From positions 3,410,001-3,474,000 of the forward strand of contig OZ244857.1 in the NCBI GenBank assembly GCA_965220935.1: 64,000 nt of DNA. Reading direction: 5' to 3'. Source of the DNA: Bin80 sp965220935 (GTDB lineage Bacteria > Bacteroidota > Rhodothermia > Rhodothermales > Bin80). The position numbers and the translations under genes were made by a program. Below the pieces are notes generated by a model. The model made no database searches. It was not told the origin of the DNA and saw nothing but the letters and a program-made list of their open reading frames with translations. Below are positions 19,142-30,691 of this stretch, piece after piece; positions within the stretch are counted from its first letter, which is position 1, and each line of letters begins with the position of its first letter.

Positions 19142-19767
19142 CTACCAATTAATTGGCTTATTGATATTCGTATTTGGGATCGGACTGGGCAATTGTGAAT
19201 TCTGAAGAGCGCCAATTCGTATGCGTTGAAAAAAATCTGCATGACGTTTTAGTTGTTTTGATCGTTTCCGCTTTCCGGGCGTAACTAACCCTAATTTAAT
19301 TTCATGTTCCTTATTTATCAGACGCATAGGCTCAGATATATCACTGTCATTGGTAACAACGACTGCGCAATCGCATTTGTCTTTCCAGATATCATTGAGT
19401 AGATGAACAGATAAATTGACATCTGAACCTTTTTCTTCAGTTTTCCATACATTCACAAATTTCTTCTGCCGCATAGAATCTACAAGAGGTAACCGAACCT
19501 GATGAGTTAAGAAATGTCCATAGTGAATCTCAACTAGATCAGACCTGTATTTTTTAATGCGTTAAGGTACAGACGCTGTCTGTGAGATTTCTGCTTATCC
19601 TTTAATGATTCTGAGACCCTGGCAGTAAAATATCTCACAAGTTGTATATCGTGCATTGGATGAAGTATATTTTCGAAAAGCAGGGGAAGATCCAGCCATT
19701 TGTATTGAGTATTTTTTAAGCACCCATAATAGAGATTGAATCCGTCAACATAAACAATCGTTCGCAT
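19142..19767 (-). pseudogene. NYN-domain (LabA/DUF88-like) nuclease gene with a frameshift
   Basis: Starts at 19767 with VYVDGFNLYYG, the first acidic motif of NYN/PIN-like nucleases. After codon 77 it meets a TAG at about 19534. The neighbouring frame, open from about 19534 to 19142, continues the same domain: EIHYGHFL, then KTEEKGSDVNLSVHLL and VVTNDSDISEPM, which hold the other conserved acidic residues. One frame change near 19537 separates the halves, so the roughly 205-residue RNase-like protein is not made intact. NYN proteins are predicted metal-dependent RNases, sometimes linked to defence or toxin-antitoxin loci. Confidence 0.75.
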
Positions 19768-19775
19768 CTGTAAAC

Positions 19776-19808
19776 AAAAAAAAGCAAGGGCCCCTGAAGA
19801 GGCCCTGC
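19776..19808 (-). terminator. Rho-independent terminator on the minus strand
   Basis: On the minus strand GCAGGGCC pairs with GGCCCTTGC (one bulge) around a short loop, followed by eight T (complement of 19776-19783). It sits between the end of the helicase gene (20293) and the NYN gene start (19767), so it would end the helicase transcript or insulate the NYN gene. Confidence 0.7.
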
Positions 19809-20018
19809 GGCCTAAGTCTAAGATTTAGGGGGGGTAGGGCGTGAACTTAGTAAGAAAAAAAACTTCCAAAGACCACGGTTGAAGGCTTCAACATACCACA
19901 CTAATTATTGTTCAAAAAAATCCATTAACACCTGTAACGACCCTGATAGAGCATTAAAATTCTATAAACAAAGCATCAAGATTCTCTAACCGCAAATGAA
20001 GGAATTAGGAATTTACAT

Positions 20019-20234
20019 GTGAATCTATTTGCCAAAAGTGGAAAAGTTCAAGCCATAGAACAAATGTCTTTTTTACCTGATCTCTTTGTTACCTATACCA
20101 TAAGTGAATATGGATACCCTCAACGACAGTTTAAACTTCTTATCGAACGGGATATGGTTTTCACGCTGATATGTAATTTTCAAAATTACAACCACTGGGT
20201 CAATGGGTTTCTTGATACTTTCGCATCAATTTGA
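20019..20234 (+). CDS. Possible small protein, 71 aa, unknown
   Basis: An ATG-started frame of 71 codons between the NYN remnant and the helicase gene, on the opposite strand to both. Composition is protein-like (aromatic-rich, balanced charge), but no family is recognised, and it has neither signal peptide nor membrane helix. It may be chance. Confidence 0.25.
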   Translation: MNLFAKSGKVQAIEQMSFLPDLFVTYTISEYGYPQRQFKLLIERDMVFTLICNFQNYNHWVNGFLDTFASI

Positions 20235-20292
20235 AGGGAGACCAACTTTCTGCGACTGCCTGATGTATTTGTAAGCATGCGGTCGCCACTCA

Positions 20293-23200
20293 TCAGCTGA
20301 GCAGGTCAAGAATTTCTGATAGATCATCACCTTCGTCCAAATCCTCAAGCTTGAAGCATCTCCATCCTTGGTCCTCACAATCGCCCCGATCTTCCCAGCA
20401 TTGGCTGTGCAGCAAGGCAACTTTCTTGGGGGGCCATGCGAACTCTGCAGTAGTGATCACCATATTTCTGGAGTCCATAATTTCACGACCAACATCGGGA
20501 GCAGATATATTGTGATCCATCAGTACTACAAGAGGTCGGTAGTGAGACTCACCTTCAGATTCCTCCAACGCTTTAATCCATTTAGAGGTGGGCTGGGATT
20601 GTGTCGGAGTTTGGTAAATCAAGCCATCATAGTATTCATGATCATCAAGCCCAGAGGCACAGAAGAATCCAGTGCGTGAATCAAGAAACTGAAGCAGATT
20701 TATTGCATGAAGAAACCCGTTCCATACGGGTTTGAATGATGGCTCAGATTGTGCGGTATCATCAATGTAGATGAACGATCTGAGCATCGTTGCATCAGTC
20801 TGTCCATTATGCAAAAGATTGACGGCTATGCAGCCAGAGTGCAGGTCATCTTGATCCGAAAACCGTCGCGCACCATTTTGTGAATCCTGCCGAGAAAAGT
20901 TCTCTTCATAATACCATTCAGGCACGAAAGACTTGAGGTTTTCTAAGGGGAGTTTTGGTTGCACATTGTGAATCGCATGACAGTAGGCGAGAGCCTGCCA
21001 TTTTTCAGAATCAGGATTTGTGAGATACCCTTTGAGAAGCTCAATACCTGGAGCATTCTGAAGGTTTGCTTGCACACCGAAGTCATCAAATTTGCGGCTA
21101 AAATGATCAATAAATTTTTGAAGATGTTTTTTAGATTCTTTTGGAAACAGTGGGAAAGCATCCTGATATTCATGGATCTCTACCTGTAGATCATCCCATG
21201 TGAGGGACCACACAAGGTAGTTCTTTGACCTGAGGATGGCCATGCGCTTGCGGGTATCGTCGGCTAATTGATCCCGATGATAGGTAAAGCCATCCATGAA
21301 GACGGCCACAGGGAGACATGTTGAGTCTGATGTAGGAGTTATCAAAAAGTCAGGCATGGATCCAATGGAGACTCCTTGATCATGGCCTAATCGTGCTTGG
21401 CATTCCATCGTCCATGTTTGATCTGCAACGGTGAGCTGATAGAATTTTTCGGTGCCTCGGTACTCGGTTTTTAGTTTTGCATCTTTCCACTGATTGAGAG
21501 TTTGCAGAAATAATTCTTCAAGTTTACTATCCAACAATGGATGAATATCAATTTTGTCAATGCTGTCAATATCTTCTAGTTCAGTTCCATGATCAATAAT
21601 CTTTTGCAAGATATTGATGGCTTCTTTTCGGGAGATGACGCCCTGAGAAAACGAGTTCCTATAAGCAAAGAGGCACTTGTAGCATCCATCCTTGGATGGA
21701 TCTTCTTTACAGGTGCAGTCTTTTAATTTCTTTAATGCGGGAACAAGGACGTTTTCAATGATTGGCGTATCATCAAGCAATCCTTGTAGATGCCCAGTGC
21801 CTCCAGGAACCGTATCATAAAGATAAATGAAGCTCCGCCGAATTGGCTCATCGAGGATTGGTTCGTCTTGAATGATCGTCTGCAGGTGATCTACTTGCCC
21901 TCGAAAGCATTCTTTGAGCCCCATCATTAATGCTGCTGAGAATGATTCACTACAGACGGTCTTGTGCTCAGTTTCTGCAACGGGTAATAGAATTCGAATG
22001 GCTTCTGACTCAAAATCATGGTATAATGAGATTTTCGCCTGCGGAGATTTTTCCTTTCCCCGATGTTTGCAATAGAACTCATGATCTGAAGAATCCTTCG
22101 GGAGTTTCGCTTTTCCACATTCTGTGCAGACATCAAAGCTACGGATTGATGTCTCACGATGAGCAATGGTCACCTTCTGTGACATGTCCGAAAACGCTGG
22201 GCCATGATTGATCAATGTGAAATGACATTTTTTAATGAATTCAAATCCAAAGGAGATACCCGAAGAGGATGCCTGATAGGCCGAGTGAATTTCGTCATCG
22301 TGGAATTTCACATGAGTTTTGATAACGTAATTCTCCATATGACGCGCTTCACGGCTATCATCAATTCGGCAGTTTCGTTCAAACGAAGTGGATCGGACTT
22401 CGGAGAGCCGCACAAGGTGTAGGGTTTGTCCGATTTCGCTCAACGAATCAGACCCACATTTTGGGCAGCATTCTGAGGATTCATCAATCTCGTGCCATGA
22501 ACACTCTGAGCAAAAGCGCCAGCGCTCAATCGTATCTTTAACGGGTCGTATTCCGTCAACACGAACTTTTTTGCCGTTTGCATAGAAATGATTGCCGGGG
22601 GCAAATTCTCGGATGGCTTGATGCCCTGGGCGGTCAAATGATTCGGAGAGATTTTTTTTCTGTTCTTGGTCTTTACTATGCAAGATCGTTGAGTTTAGTG
22701 TCACGCTACTTTGTGGAAAAGCATAATTTGGAAGAATTCCAGCATCGGAGAAAAAATTGAACACATTGAGCTCTCCTATCTTCCAGCGCATTCCTCCGAA
22801 TCCTCGCTTATGGGATTCTAGCTCATTAAGATCGTTCTGGTAATTGTCATCTTGTGGGGCATTTTTCAGATCATCTATGCGTTTGGCTATGCGTTTGATC
22901 TGGTTGTTAAGATCTTCACGCATCTTATGCTTTTCATAGAGATGTTTTCTGACCGTTGTTCGGATCTGGTTAGGGCTATCGCCTGGACTGAAAAATTCAG
23001 TTGTCCATTGAAGGATATCTTCGTTATTTTGATCTGCAAACATCTCATAAAAGTCCATCGCTAACTGCTCCGCATGGGCCTCCACATACGCCAACCAGTT
23101 CCATGGAAATTTATCCTCTGATTCATCGTTGAGTGATCCAAGAACGGTTCGCAATTTAGAGGGCACAGTCGGATGTTGAGACTGCATGATCCATTGATCC

Positions 23201-26200
23201 AGACTGAATGCGGCCATCTGACGCCGAAGAATGCCAGAGGCTTTCAAAAACACCCCAGGCGCGGGCACATTGCCAGCGATCATTTGGTCAGGTTCTGCAA
23301 AGAAATACTGATCATGTGGTTTTGAAGTGGCCATTGAAAAACAAAACGAGTTTCCATTTTTCCGGCCAGATCGTCCGATTCGTTGAAGATAGTTGGACTG
23401 TGACGGAGGTACACTACACAGAAACACCGTGGACAGATCTCCAATATCTATCCCCAGTTCAAGAGTCGGAGTAGATGAGACAATATTTGGGTCCCATGGG
23501 CGCTGATCATCCCGCATAAAGTTTTTTTCAATCTCCTCTCGCTGCTCGGATGTCAGGAGTGCGCTATGCTCTCTGGGAACGAATCGGTGGACATCTCCTG
23601 ATCTGTAGAGATCACGATAGTAGTCAATTTCTGGTTCCCGATCAATATCTCGCTCCATAGAACCCGTGCATTTATTTTGAAGACATGGCATTCTGTGCCA
23701 AATCTTCTCCTCTGTCTTTGGAACCGTGACTGCGTACGAACATGTTTTGCATGTAAAGAGAGATACATCCGTGGTGACGATAAGTGATTTAGGCTCAATC
23801 CCCCAGACCTTGATACCTCTTCTATTTGCAGTATTTAATTGTAGAAGATCAGACGGTGCATGTTCAATGATTTGGAGTATAGCCTCATGATATCTAGAAA
23901 TGACTTTGTCCTTAAATAGGCATAGATTGGCCCATGATTGCACCCAGGAACTCGCGTTGGTACCTATGAGTGGAAGAAAATTATTGGCTGAACCTGAGGA
24001 TAAGAATTGATGGCGAGGGCGATTACGCCGATAGCGTGGCAGCCAGTCTTTTTGTCTATCGGTTAGGGTTGATGTGCATTGTCCAAGAGATTGAATATAC
24101 AGGTTCAGAACTGGGGTCATCAGTCCGCCGCTGGTTCGCACGCGATAGATGAGTCCGGTCATAAACTGTGTTAAATGCAGATTTGATAACTCTTGGAGTC
24201 CCGCGTACTCCGCGCGTAAATCTTTAAGAACAGCCTCTATCCATGTGTTAAGTAGTTTTTCATCTACTGACACCGCGGCTGACAGTGTTTTTTCGAGGGT
24301 GCGCCCTCTTTGGGCATTTAAACCGAGGTTGTCAAAAATTTCCCATTTGAGACGCTTGGCAACTTTAGATGGCAGTTGAGAATTTGGGGGAAGATTTCCA
24401 GTGCGAACGAGTGTTTCATAGTCATTCATCCATGTCATATTGGGGGCGATGAATGTTCCCACAAAATTTGAATCTCCAAGATCGGTTCGTTGGGCTTTGA
24501 TCAGTCCATCGGCGATGTCTTGGATGCTACGCGGCCCTGATAGTGATTTGATATACTGCAAAAGTGCCGTTCGGACGGAAAATGTGTACGTCCTTGACTC
24601 AAAGTAGCCCGCGCGGTGCGCCGCGTCTTGAACAGAATCTGAGAAAGCAAGGACTTTCTTATCTCTGTTGAATAAGGATGAAAACACCTTTCCAAGCGCT
24701 GCCGATAAGAGTCCTGAACCTCGCGCTCCAAAAATCGCAGGCTGGTTAGCCTCTCCGCAATGAGGGCATTCCCGCTTAGCGGCCATAGACGCGATGTAAA
24801 CCTTGATCAGAGAATTCTCCTCTTTGCACTGGTCACAGGTTACCGCTCGATGTGGATGGACTAGTAGACAATGGATACAAAGTTTCCAGAGGTCTGGATG
24901 ATCTACTGAATCAGGGGCTGGATCGGGGTAGATGATTTTTGAAACTGCGCCTGTCTTTCGGCTAAAAAACGTATCGTAGATCTCCTGGAGATTGGTATTT
25001 AATTCCTCGCCCGTATCAACTTGAGTTGAGACCCACCCTGCGGATCCGCATTTGATACAGGACGCGATGGGGAGATAGTGCAGGGAATCTGGCTGGCCAA
25101 GATCTGCACTCCACACCATTTTGGGGGTATCGCTCACCGAGACGACCATCCGTCGCAACTCTCGCATCCATAATTGGATTCGCACATCCAGAAGAGGGAC
25201 AGCATTTTCAATTGCATCATGGGGCTGAGCAAGTGCATAACTGATCAAAGACAGAAAACTCTCCAATAGGGTGAGGGCATGTTTATTGTCCTTAGATGCG
25301 AAGAGCGCCTGCGCCACATCTGAGGTTAAGGGGGTGCTTTGTCCACGAATAATCTTAATTAGATTCTGAAAGGCAATATGCTCTTGGAGCACTACACCTA
25401 GGTTGATTCTCCATGATTGCCGATGGATATCTTCGTCAGAAACATCTTGCCCAAACCATGCCTTAACCTGTGATTGGATATACGCCTCAATGGAGTTAAA
25501 TTGTTTTGGTGGCGTCACCTGTGATGGACTATCAAATCGACGGCTGAGTGTGTCCATAATAAAGTCTCCTGCATCTCGCCGCTGTTCAACGATGATAGAC
25601 TCTTCATCAAATGGGGCATCAAAGATGATCCTTGCATAGCGTCTTAGCTCGTCGGTTGATCCGCTTCCTAGCGTTGCAGATGTACCAATAGGGCATAGAT
25701 GATCAGCGCGCAGGCGGGATTTTAATCGTCGTATGAGGCAAGCCAGATCCGTTCCTTGTGCTCCGTCAAAAGTATGCAGTTCGTCAACGACAAGAAAGCG
25801 CAGGGTATCAGGTTGATTTTTCTGCCATAGGGGCTTATCATTGGCACGAATCATCAAATAGTCCAGCATCTTATAATTGGTCAACAGAAGATCTGGAGGT
25901 GAATCCCGCAACGCATAGCGATTAGTGATAATGCTGGACTCACTCATTCGCTTAGACGCACTTACATCTCCGATGTAGAGGCCTGCTGTGACCTTTCCAT
26001 GGAGACTCGGGGTCGTGTAGATGATTTTTGCAATACGTTTCGCTTGATCTGTTGCCAGTGCATTCATTGGATAAATCAGAATCGCTTTGATCCCTGGTTG
26101 GCCTGCAACCTGCCGGCAGTAATCCAGAATTGGATAAAGAAACGCTTCGGTCTTTCCCGACCCCGTCCCTGTGGCAATGATGGTTGGCTTGGGCGGATCG

Positions 26201-26457
26201 GCGGTCAATCGCCTAAATGCACGCTCCTGATGTAGATACGGAGTGTATGGAAGATGGATATGCGGGAATGGTTGCTCGGTGCCTTGGCCTTTTTCAAAGG
26301 GGAGTTGGAGTGAGAGGTAGGTTCCTTTAAAGGCTTCGCCGCGTTGAATGAACTCATCTAAGGCCTGATGCAGAGACGGCGTGGAGATTCTGTAACTTGT
26401 TCGCAGATAATCTTCAATCGTTTGGCGGACTTCGCGCCCTACAATTCCAGGAATCAT
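20293..26457 (-). CDS. Giant DUF1998-type DEAD/DEAH helicase with C-terminal nuclease-like domain (DruE/DISARM-like)
   Basis: A single open frame of 2054 residues. Helicase motifs are in order: ATGTGSGKTE (95-104), YPMNAL (about 129), DELH (225-228), GTSATLG (258-264), and in the second half STPTLELGIDIG and QRIGRSGRKNG (about 1025). Cysteine pairs suggest zinc ribbons; near 1586 CTCKEDPSKDGCYKC is the DUF1998 cysteine cluster. At about 1700-1760 PDFLI, VFMDGFTYH and VWSLTWDDL resemble a Vsr/PD-(D/E)xK nuclease. Size and plan match DruE of Druantia and a joined DrmA/DrmB of DISARM. It overlaps the preceding methyltransferase remnant by 4 bp (ATGA), implying coupled translation. Substrate and exact system are inferred. 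Confidence 0.82.
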   Translation of the reverse strand: MIPGIVGREVRQTIEDYLRTSYRISTPSLHQALDEFIQRGEAFKGTYLSLQLPFEKGQGTEQPFPHIHLPYTPYLHQERAFRRLTADPPKPTIIATGTGSGKTEAFLYPILDYCRQVAGQPGIKAILIYPMNALATDQAKRIAKIIYTTPSLHGKVTAGLYIGDVSASKRMSESSIITNRYALRDSPPDLLLTNYKMLDYLMIRANDKPLWQKNQPDTLRFLVVDELHTFDGAQGTDLACLIRRLKSRLRADHLCPIGTSATLGSGSTDELRRYARIIFDAPFDEESIIVEQRRDAGDFIMDTLSRRFDSPSQVTPPKQFNSIEAYIQSQVKAWFGQDVSDEDIHRQSWRINLGVVLQEHIAFQNLIKIIRGQSTPLTSDVAQALFASKDNKHALTLLESFLSLISYALAQPHDAIENAVPLLDVRIQLWMRELRRMVVSVSDTPKMVWSADLGQPDSLHYLPIASCIKCGSAGWVSTQVDTGEELNTNLQEIYDTFFSRKTGAVSKIIYPDPAPDSVDHPDLWKLCIHCLLVHPHRAVTCDQCKEENSLIKVYIASMAAKRECPHCGEANQPAIFGARGSGLLSAALGKVFSSLFNRDKKVLAFSDSVQDAAHRAGYFESRTYTFSVRTALLQYIKSLSGPRSIQDIADGLIKAQRTDLGDSNFVGTFIAPNMTWMNDYETLVRTGNLPPNSQLPSKVAKRLKWEIFDNLGLNAQRGRTLEKTLSAAVSVDEKLLNTWIEAVLKDLRAEYAGLQELSNLHLTQFMTGLIYRVRTSGGLMTPVLNLYIQSLGQCTSTLTDRQKDWLPRYRRNRPRHQFLSSGSANNFLPLIGTNASSWVQSWANLCLFKDKVISRYHEAILQIIEHAPSDLLQLNTANRRGIKVWGIEPKSLIVTTDVSLFTCKTCSYAVTVPKTEEKIWHRMPCLQNKCTGSMERDIDREPEIDYYRDLYRSGDVHRFVPREHSALLTSEQREEIEKNFMRDDQRPWDPNIVSSTPTLELGIDIGDLSTVFLCSVPPSQSNYLQRIGRSGRKNGNSFCFSMATSKPHDQYFFAEPDQMIAGNVPAPGVFLKASGILRRQMAAFSLDQWIMQSQHPTVPSKLRTVLGSLNDESEDKFPWNWLAYVEAHAEQLAMDFYEMFADQNNEDILQWTTEFFSPGDSPNQIRTTVRKHLYEKHKMREDLNNQIKRIAKRIDDLKNAPQDDNYQNDLNELESHKRGFGGMRWKIGELNVFNFFSDAGILPNYAFPQSSVTLNSTILHSKDQEQKKNLSESFDRPGHQAIREFAPGNHFYANGKKVRVDGIRPVKDTIERWRFCSECSWHEIDESSECCPKCGSDSLSEIGQTLHLVRLSEVRSTSFERNCRIDDSREARHMENYVIKTHVKFHDDEIHSAYQASSSGISFGFEFIKKCHFTLINHGPAFSDMSQKVTIAHRETSIRSFDVCTECGKAKLPKDSSDHEFYCKHRGKEKSPQAKISLYHDFESEAIRILLPVAETEHKTVCSESFSAALMMGLKECFRGQVDHLQTIIQDEPILDEPIRRSFIYLYDTVPGGTGHLQGLLDDTPIIENVLVPALKKLKDCTCKEDPSKDGCYKCLFAYRNSFSQGVISRKEAINILQKIIDHGTELEDIDSIDKIDIHPLLDSKLEELFLQTLNQWKDAKLKTEYRGTEKFYQLTVADQTWTMECQARLGHDQGVSIGSMPDFLITPTSDSTCLPVAVFMDGFTYHRDQLADDTRKRMAILRSKNYLVWSLTWDDLQVEIHEYQDAFPLFPKESKKHLQKFIDHFSRKFDDFGVQANLQNAPGIELLKGYLTNPDSEKWQALAYCHAIHNVQPKLPLENLKSFVPEWYYEENFSRQDSQNGARRFSDQDDLHSGCIAVNLLHNGQTDATMLRSFIYIDDTAQSEPSFKPVWNGFLHAINLLQFLDSRTGFFCASGLDDHEYYDGLIYQTPTQSQPTSKWIKALEESEGESHYRPLVVLMDHNISAPDVGREIMDSRNMVITTAEFAWPPKKVALLHSQCWEDRGDCEDQGWRCFKLEDLDEGDDLSEILDLLS

Positions 26458-29400
26458 ATGAGCGTTCCGCTCGCTTTCGCCTCTTCAAAGAATGCCCAAG
26501 CTTGGCGATAATCTTCTTCACGGTCGCACCGATCAAAGGGCGCATGAAACTCTATGGTGCGTTCTCGTGGGCCTCTAGGCATGGTATCGTCCATGAAGGT
26601 ATAGGTCACAATGCCTTCTTTGAGATCCTTGATGTCATTCCAGCCGGGGGGGATATTTGTTTCGGATCGATTGGGGGTATGGATTCCGAAGTTGGTTTTT
26701 TTTGTGGATTTGGTTCTTGGCACGGGACTCTCTCCGCTCTTTCTAGAGAAGACAGTCCGTCCTTTGGTATCATACCACGTATCTCGCTCGTATGACTGCA
26801 GTATGGGAAACTGGATACGGTATAGTATAAGTAGATCGTCCAGCGTGAGTCCTAAGGCTTGAGCGTGGAGGACATCAATTTCCAGTAGAGCTTGGCGGCG
26901 CTCATAATCTGTGCGTAGGGGACTATCCCATGACCAAGGCTTTTCAAGTTGATCAAACCAATCTGCGTCAAGTCTATTATCGTTTTTTGACCACTTTTGC
27001 GGCCTTTCAGAATCAGTGGACGATTTTGTTCTTTGCCTGTACTCATCCCAAATTGATTGATATCCTGAAGTCAAACAAGACAATCCGAGGGTACGCGAAT
27101 TGCAGTATTCTTTAGAAAAATAAAAGGCAGAGCGTCAAAAGAACTTTGAAGAAAATCAGCCTTTCCTCCAATTTTAACCAGCATGTCGGTTACAATGGAG
27201 ATCAAGTTTGTCACAACATGTAATAGATCTTCCAAATTCTGAAAAGCTATCGTTTGAACTGTAGAGATATGAGATACTTTCTTCTGAATTAGGGCAGGAA
27301 TCAATGTACGCTCGTTACCAGACCCAATCATTTTTCGTACGCCCACACGGTAGTGATAAGTAACGGATGTGTTCCATGGAGTAGCGGGAATGCGTTGAAA
27401 ATATTGATGCTCGTTACATGCAGGAACATAATTTGTACGTGGAAGGTAATCGTCGGGCAATAAGGTTAAATCCAATCTTGAATAGTCGCTGTTAGTTTTG
27501 CATCCACGATTTGGTGTCTGGAAAAATGGATTTCCGACGTAAATATGTGGGCCCGATAGAATACATTGCGTAGCGTCTCTATGAAATTGGGTGTTTCTCC
27601 GAATTATGCCGTCTTTTTGAGCACCAGTCTCATTCCACATAAGTGCGCTCTTATAACTAAGATTTCGCATTCTCTGTGGTGTTTCAGCCAAAGTGAGAAG
27701 AATGCTGGAAATGTTTTTTGAGTGAATTACAGGGAATCTGGCTTGTTCTGGGGGGGTTCCTGCTGAATCGTAAAGATTTGAATAGACTTGAAGGTCAGTC
27801 TTGGTGGTTTGAATCAACCGGTGTTGATGTCCTAATAGATTCCATTCATCTTTGTTGTTCTTGATAGCAGGCACTGACCCTAGACCGTCATGCTGTAATG
27901 ACTTATTCACCGTCAGAGGAGAATAAAGATTAGCCATTGAAATAAAATTTATTTCATCTCCTGACAAACCATAGATATTAATGCTGAACTTGACATGAGT
28001 ATGTACTTCCTCAAATAGTTTTAACATATTTTCAAACTGAAACCTCCACCGTAACCGAGTAAATAGAGCAGAGCGCAGTGTTTGTCCATGTGCCTCATCA
28101 TAAACAGAATCTGGATGTAAGAGACCTACTACCCCATGATTCATTTCTTCGGTATTCGGATCTCTGCTAATTGACCACGATAAACATATAAATGATTTGT
28201 ACAGATTGGTTTGCACACCTTTTAAATATGGATAATTCTGCAATGATCTGAGAAATGACTGCTGCCCAAGAGTAGTCTCGTATGCGTGGATATATTGCTT
28301 TGTGTGAGATTCTTTACTGAGCCATGCACTTCGTAACTCTGCGGTTTTCGGTACACTGATTTTTTGAGTTACAAAGCGAGGTTCAGTATCTCCAATCACA
28401 TGCTTTTCTACCCAATCAGGCTTTAGCCAAGGTGGATTTCCAAGGACAATATCAAAGCCTCCTCTCGCTTTGAAGATATCCGCATACTCCAATTGCCAGT
28501 GATGAAAATGATACTTCTCTCCCAACTTCCTCACAACTTGGAGTCTCTCTCGACTCTGAATCAGAGATTTCATGTCTATATAACCCAAGGTGTCACGCTC
28601 CAGATGATCTGCAAACATATCAGGATCCATCGTATCTCCCTTGCCCGATAGAATCGCCGAAAGATCACTGAAATACTCTGTTCTGTGAGGCAATAGGTCT
28701 GCCTTATCAATGGGCCAATACCAGAGTGCACACCAGTAATCCATAACCAGTTTTAACCTCTGATAAGCGCTGGTATTTTCATCTTTAGGATTCAAGATTT
28801 TTTCGTACCAATCTTCCTTTATTCTGGTCGGTGTGCCAGAACTCAAATTACCCTTCTGATCGTCGTAATTTGGATAGATTGCAAACGCGTCAGTTGTAAT
28901 TTCATCCAATCTGAGTAGATCCTCTACATGCTCATCCCAAAGTGAGTCAATCATGGATGAGAGACGTAGCAGCTGCGCAACCTCCCCATCGCTATGGGCT
29001 TGTGTAAATAATTTCCGCCACTCATTGATTTGTGCGATCTGATCCCCGACTAAACTCTTGATCACCTTATCCTTGTACTGCGCCATTCCAGCATCACCAA
29101 GAAGAAAATGATAAATCATACCCTCTGGACGATCTTCGGAAAGGAGGATATCACTGGGTGCGGTTTCCCACCACTTTTTACTAGTGACCTGTTGTTTGGT
29201 ATAGACCCGTCTCCATGCACCAACAAGGGAGTTGCCACATTTTAGCTGATTACCAAACCAAGGAACAAATCCACCAGGAACTAAGGTGTTGAGCCATATG
29301 GAAATCTCCCCCAGCTTGACAGCCGTTGGATTCAAATCAACCCCGTAGACATTGTTATCAGCGAGATACATCTTTACGCGCTGAAACTCCCGCTTATATT

Positions 29401-30691
29401 TGTCGGGATCAAGATCATCCCCCCGCTCCTCAGTCTTTCTCCTCATGTACGCCTCGGCTAGTTGCGTGATTGCCTCATTCAAAAATGCCGCCGATCCCAT
29501 GGCGGGTTCACATACAGTGAGTTCTAAAATCTCATCGGCCGACTTCCCTTCAAGGACTTCCTTGAGCGTGAATTCAGTGATCAACTGTGTTAGGCTTTCA
29601 GGAGTATAGTACGATGCAGATTCTTCGCGGGCTCGGCCCGTCAAGCGGTAGATAAAGGTTCCTTTGGGGTATTTTCGGAGGGTTCCATCTTTATTGATAA
29701 CCCGCTCATTCATCCCATAATGCTCATTCAGCGCCTGCTCATTCACAAAATAGGCAGGATCCAAAATGTCTGGAGATTCTTTAGCGACCTTTACTTCATA
29801 GAGCTCCTCCTGTGCGATGAATCCATGATAACTCAATAGCGCCTCGTAAACCGCCCCCAAATGGTTCACAGTCAATGACGATACGAAATCCGGCCCCTCC
29901 CAGCGCCCTTCTTCTTTTTCTTCACAAATTGCTCATGCTCCAAAGACATCATCTGAATGATTTTTTGCCACGTTCGGTTCGGGATTTTCACCGAATTAAG
30001 CAGGGGCGTTTTCTCTGGATCAAATAAGTCACACTTCAAGGGCGAAATCTTAAAGGTTTGAGTGCCTGATTCCAAGATATCCTGCTGCGAAAATTCCTCG
30101 TCATAGCCCTTGTAGACTAGTTCAAAGAGCAGCATGATTGAATCATGGAAAAAATAGCCCTCAGAGCTGCCATTTTCATCCAGAGAAATCATCTCAAGCT
30201 CACGGAGCTTTTCTAAACTATATCCATTTCTGTATGCGACAGCGTCCATTGGAAGATAACCCAATTCTGGACGCGCTTCCACATTGAACAGAAACAGTAG
30301 CCTGTACATGTAATACAAACACTCAAGCGTCAACGGCTCGGCCCTTTTGTAGATATCTTGCCAACTCTACCCCTTAGTTCGCTGACTGGTAACGAACTCA
30401 TTCCCCAGGAGCTCTACGGATTCTCGGAGCGCATATTTAAGGGATCCTGACACACCAGAGGCATGTTTTTTGGCCTGTTCTTGAAGTTCTTCCTGAAAAG
30501 ATGTTGCTGCCTCTGGGCATAACGACGATTGATCCAGGAGCATGGTGAGGATCTTCCATGTATCAATTGATGGCAACTGCCTGTAGAGTTCATCCCACTG
30601 GAAGCGGAGCATCCGCTGATCTCCCCACTTATCTCGTTCAACCAGAATCCATGTCTCAAGCCCAGCCACAAGAATCCAGCGCGGAGGCCCC
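26454..30691 (-). pseudogene. PglX/Eco57I-like adenine methyltransferase gene, broken by a stop and two frameshifts and cut by an IS
   Basis: Four pieces make one large protein of about 1400 residues. 30691-30370 starts inside the IS end and reads PPRWILVAGLETWILVERDKW, then meets an in-frame TAG (30369-30367). 30366-29872 reads YMYRLLFLFNVEARPELGY to GRGRISYRH. After a -1 shift, 29875-27071 reads LGAVYEALLSYHGF, with ASYYTPE, motif I region CEPAMGSAAFL and motif IV VLGNPPW. After a second -1 shift, 27083-26454 reads CLTSGYQSIWDEY and IYRIQFPIL, the family's C-terminal part. The N-terminus beyond 30691 is lost. Such methylases protect host DNA in BREX, DISARM and type IIG systems. With NPPW intact but the polypeptide in pieces, activity is unlikely. 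Confidence 0.8.

Noticed and set aside
26454..27083. A separate 209-residue gene between methyltransferase and helicase
   Set aside because: Its residues match the C-terminal part of large methyltransferases of this type, so it is the last fragment of that gene.
29872..30333. A separate 153-residue gene upstream of the methyltransferase
   Set aside because: It reads continuously with the piece before it (one in-frame TAG) and, after a frame change, with the piece after it, so it is part of one broken gene.
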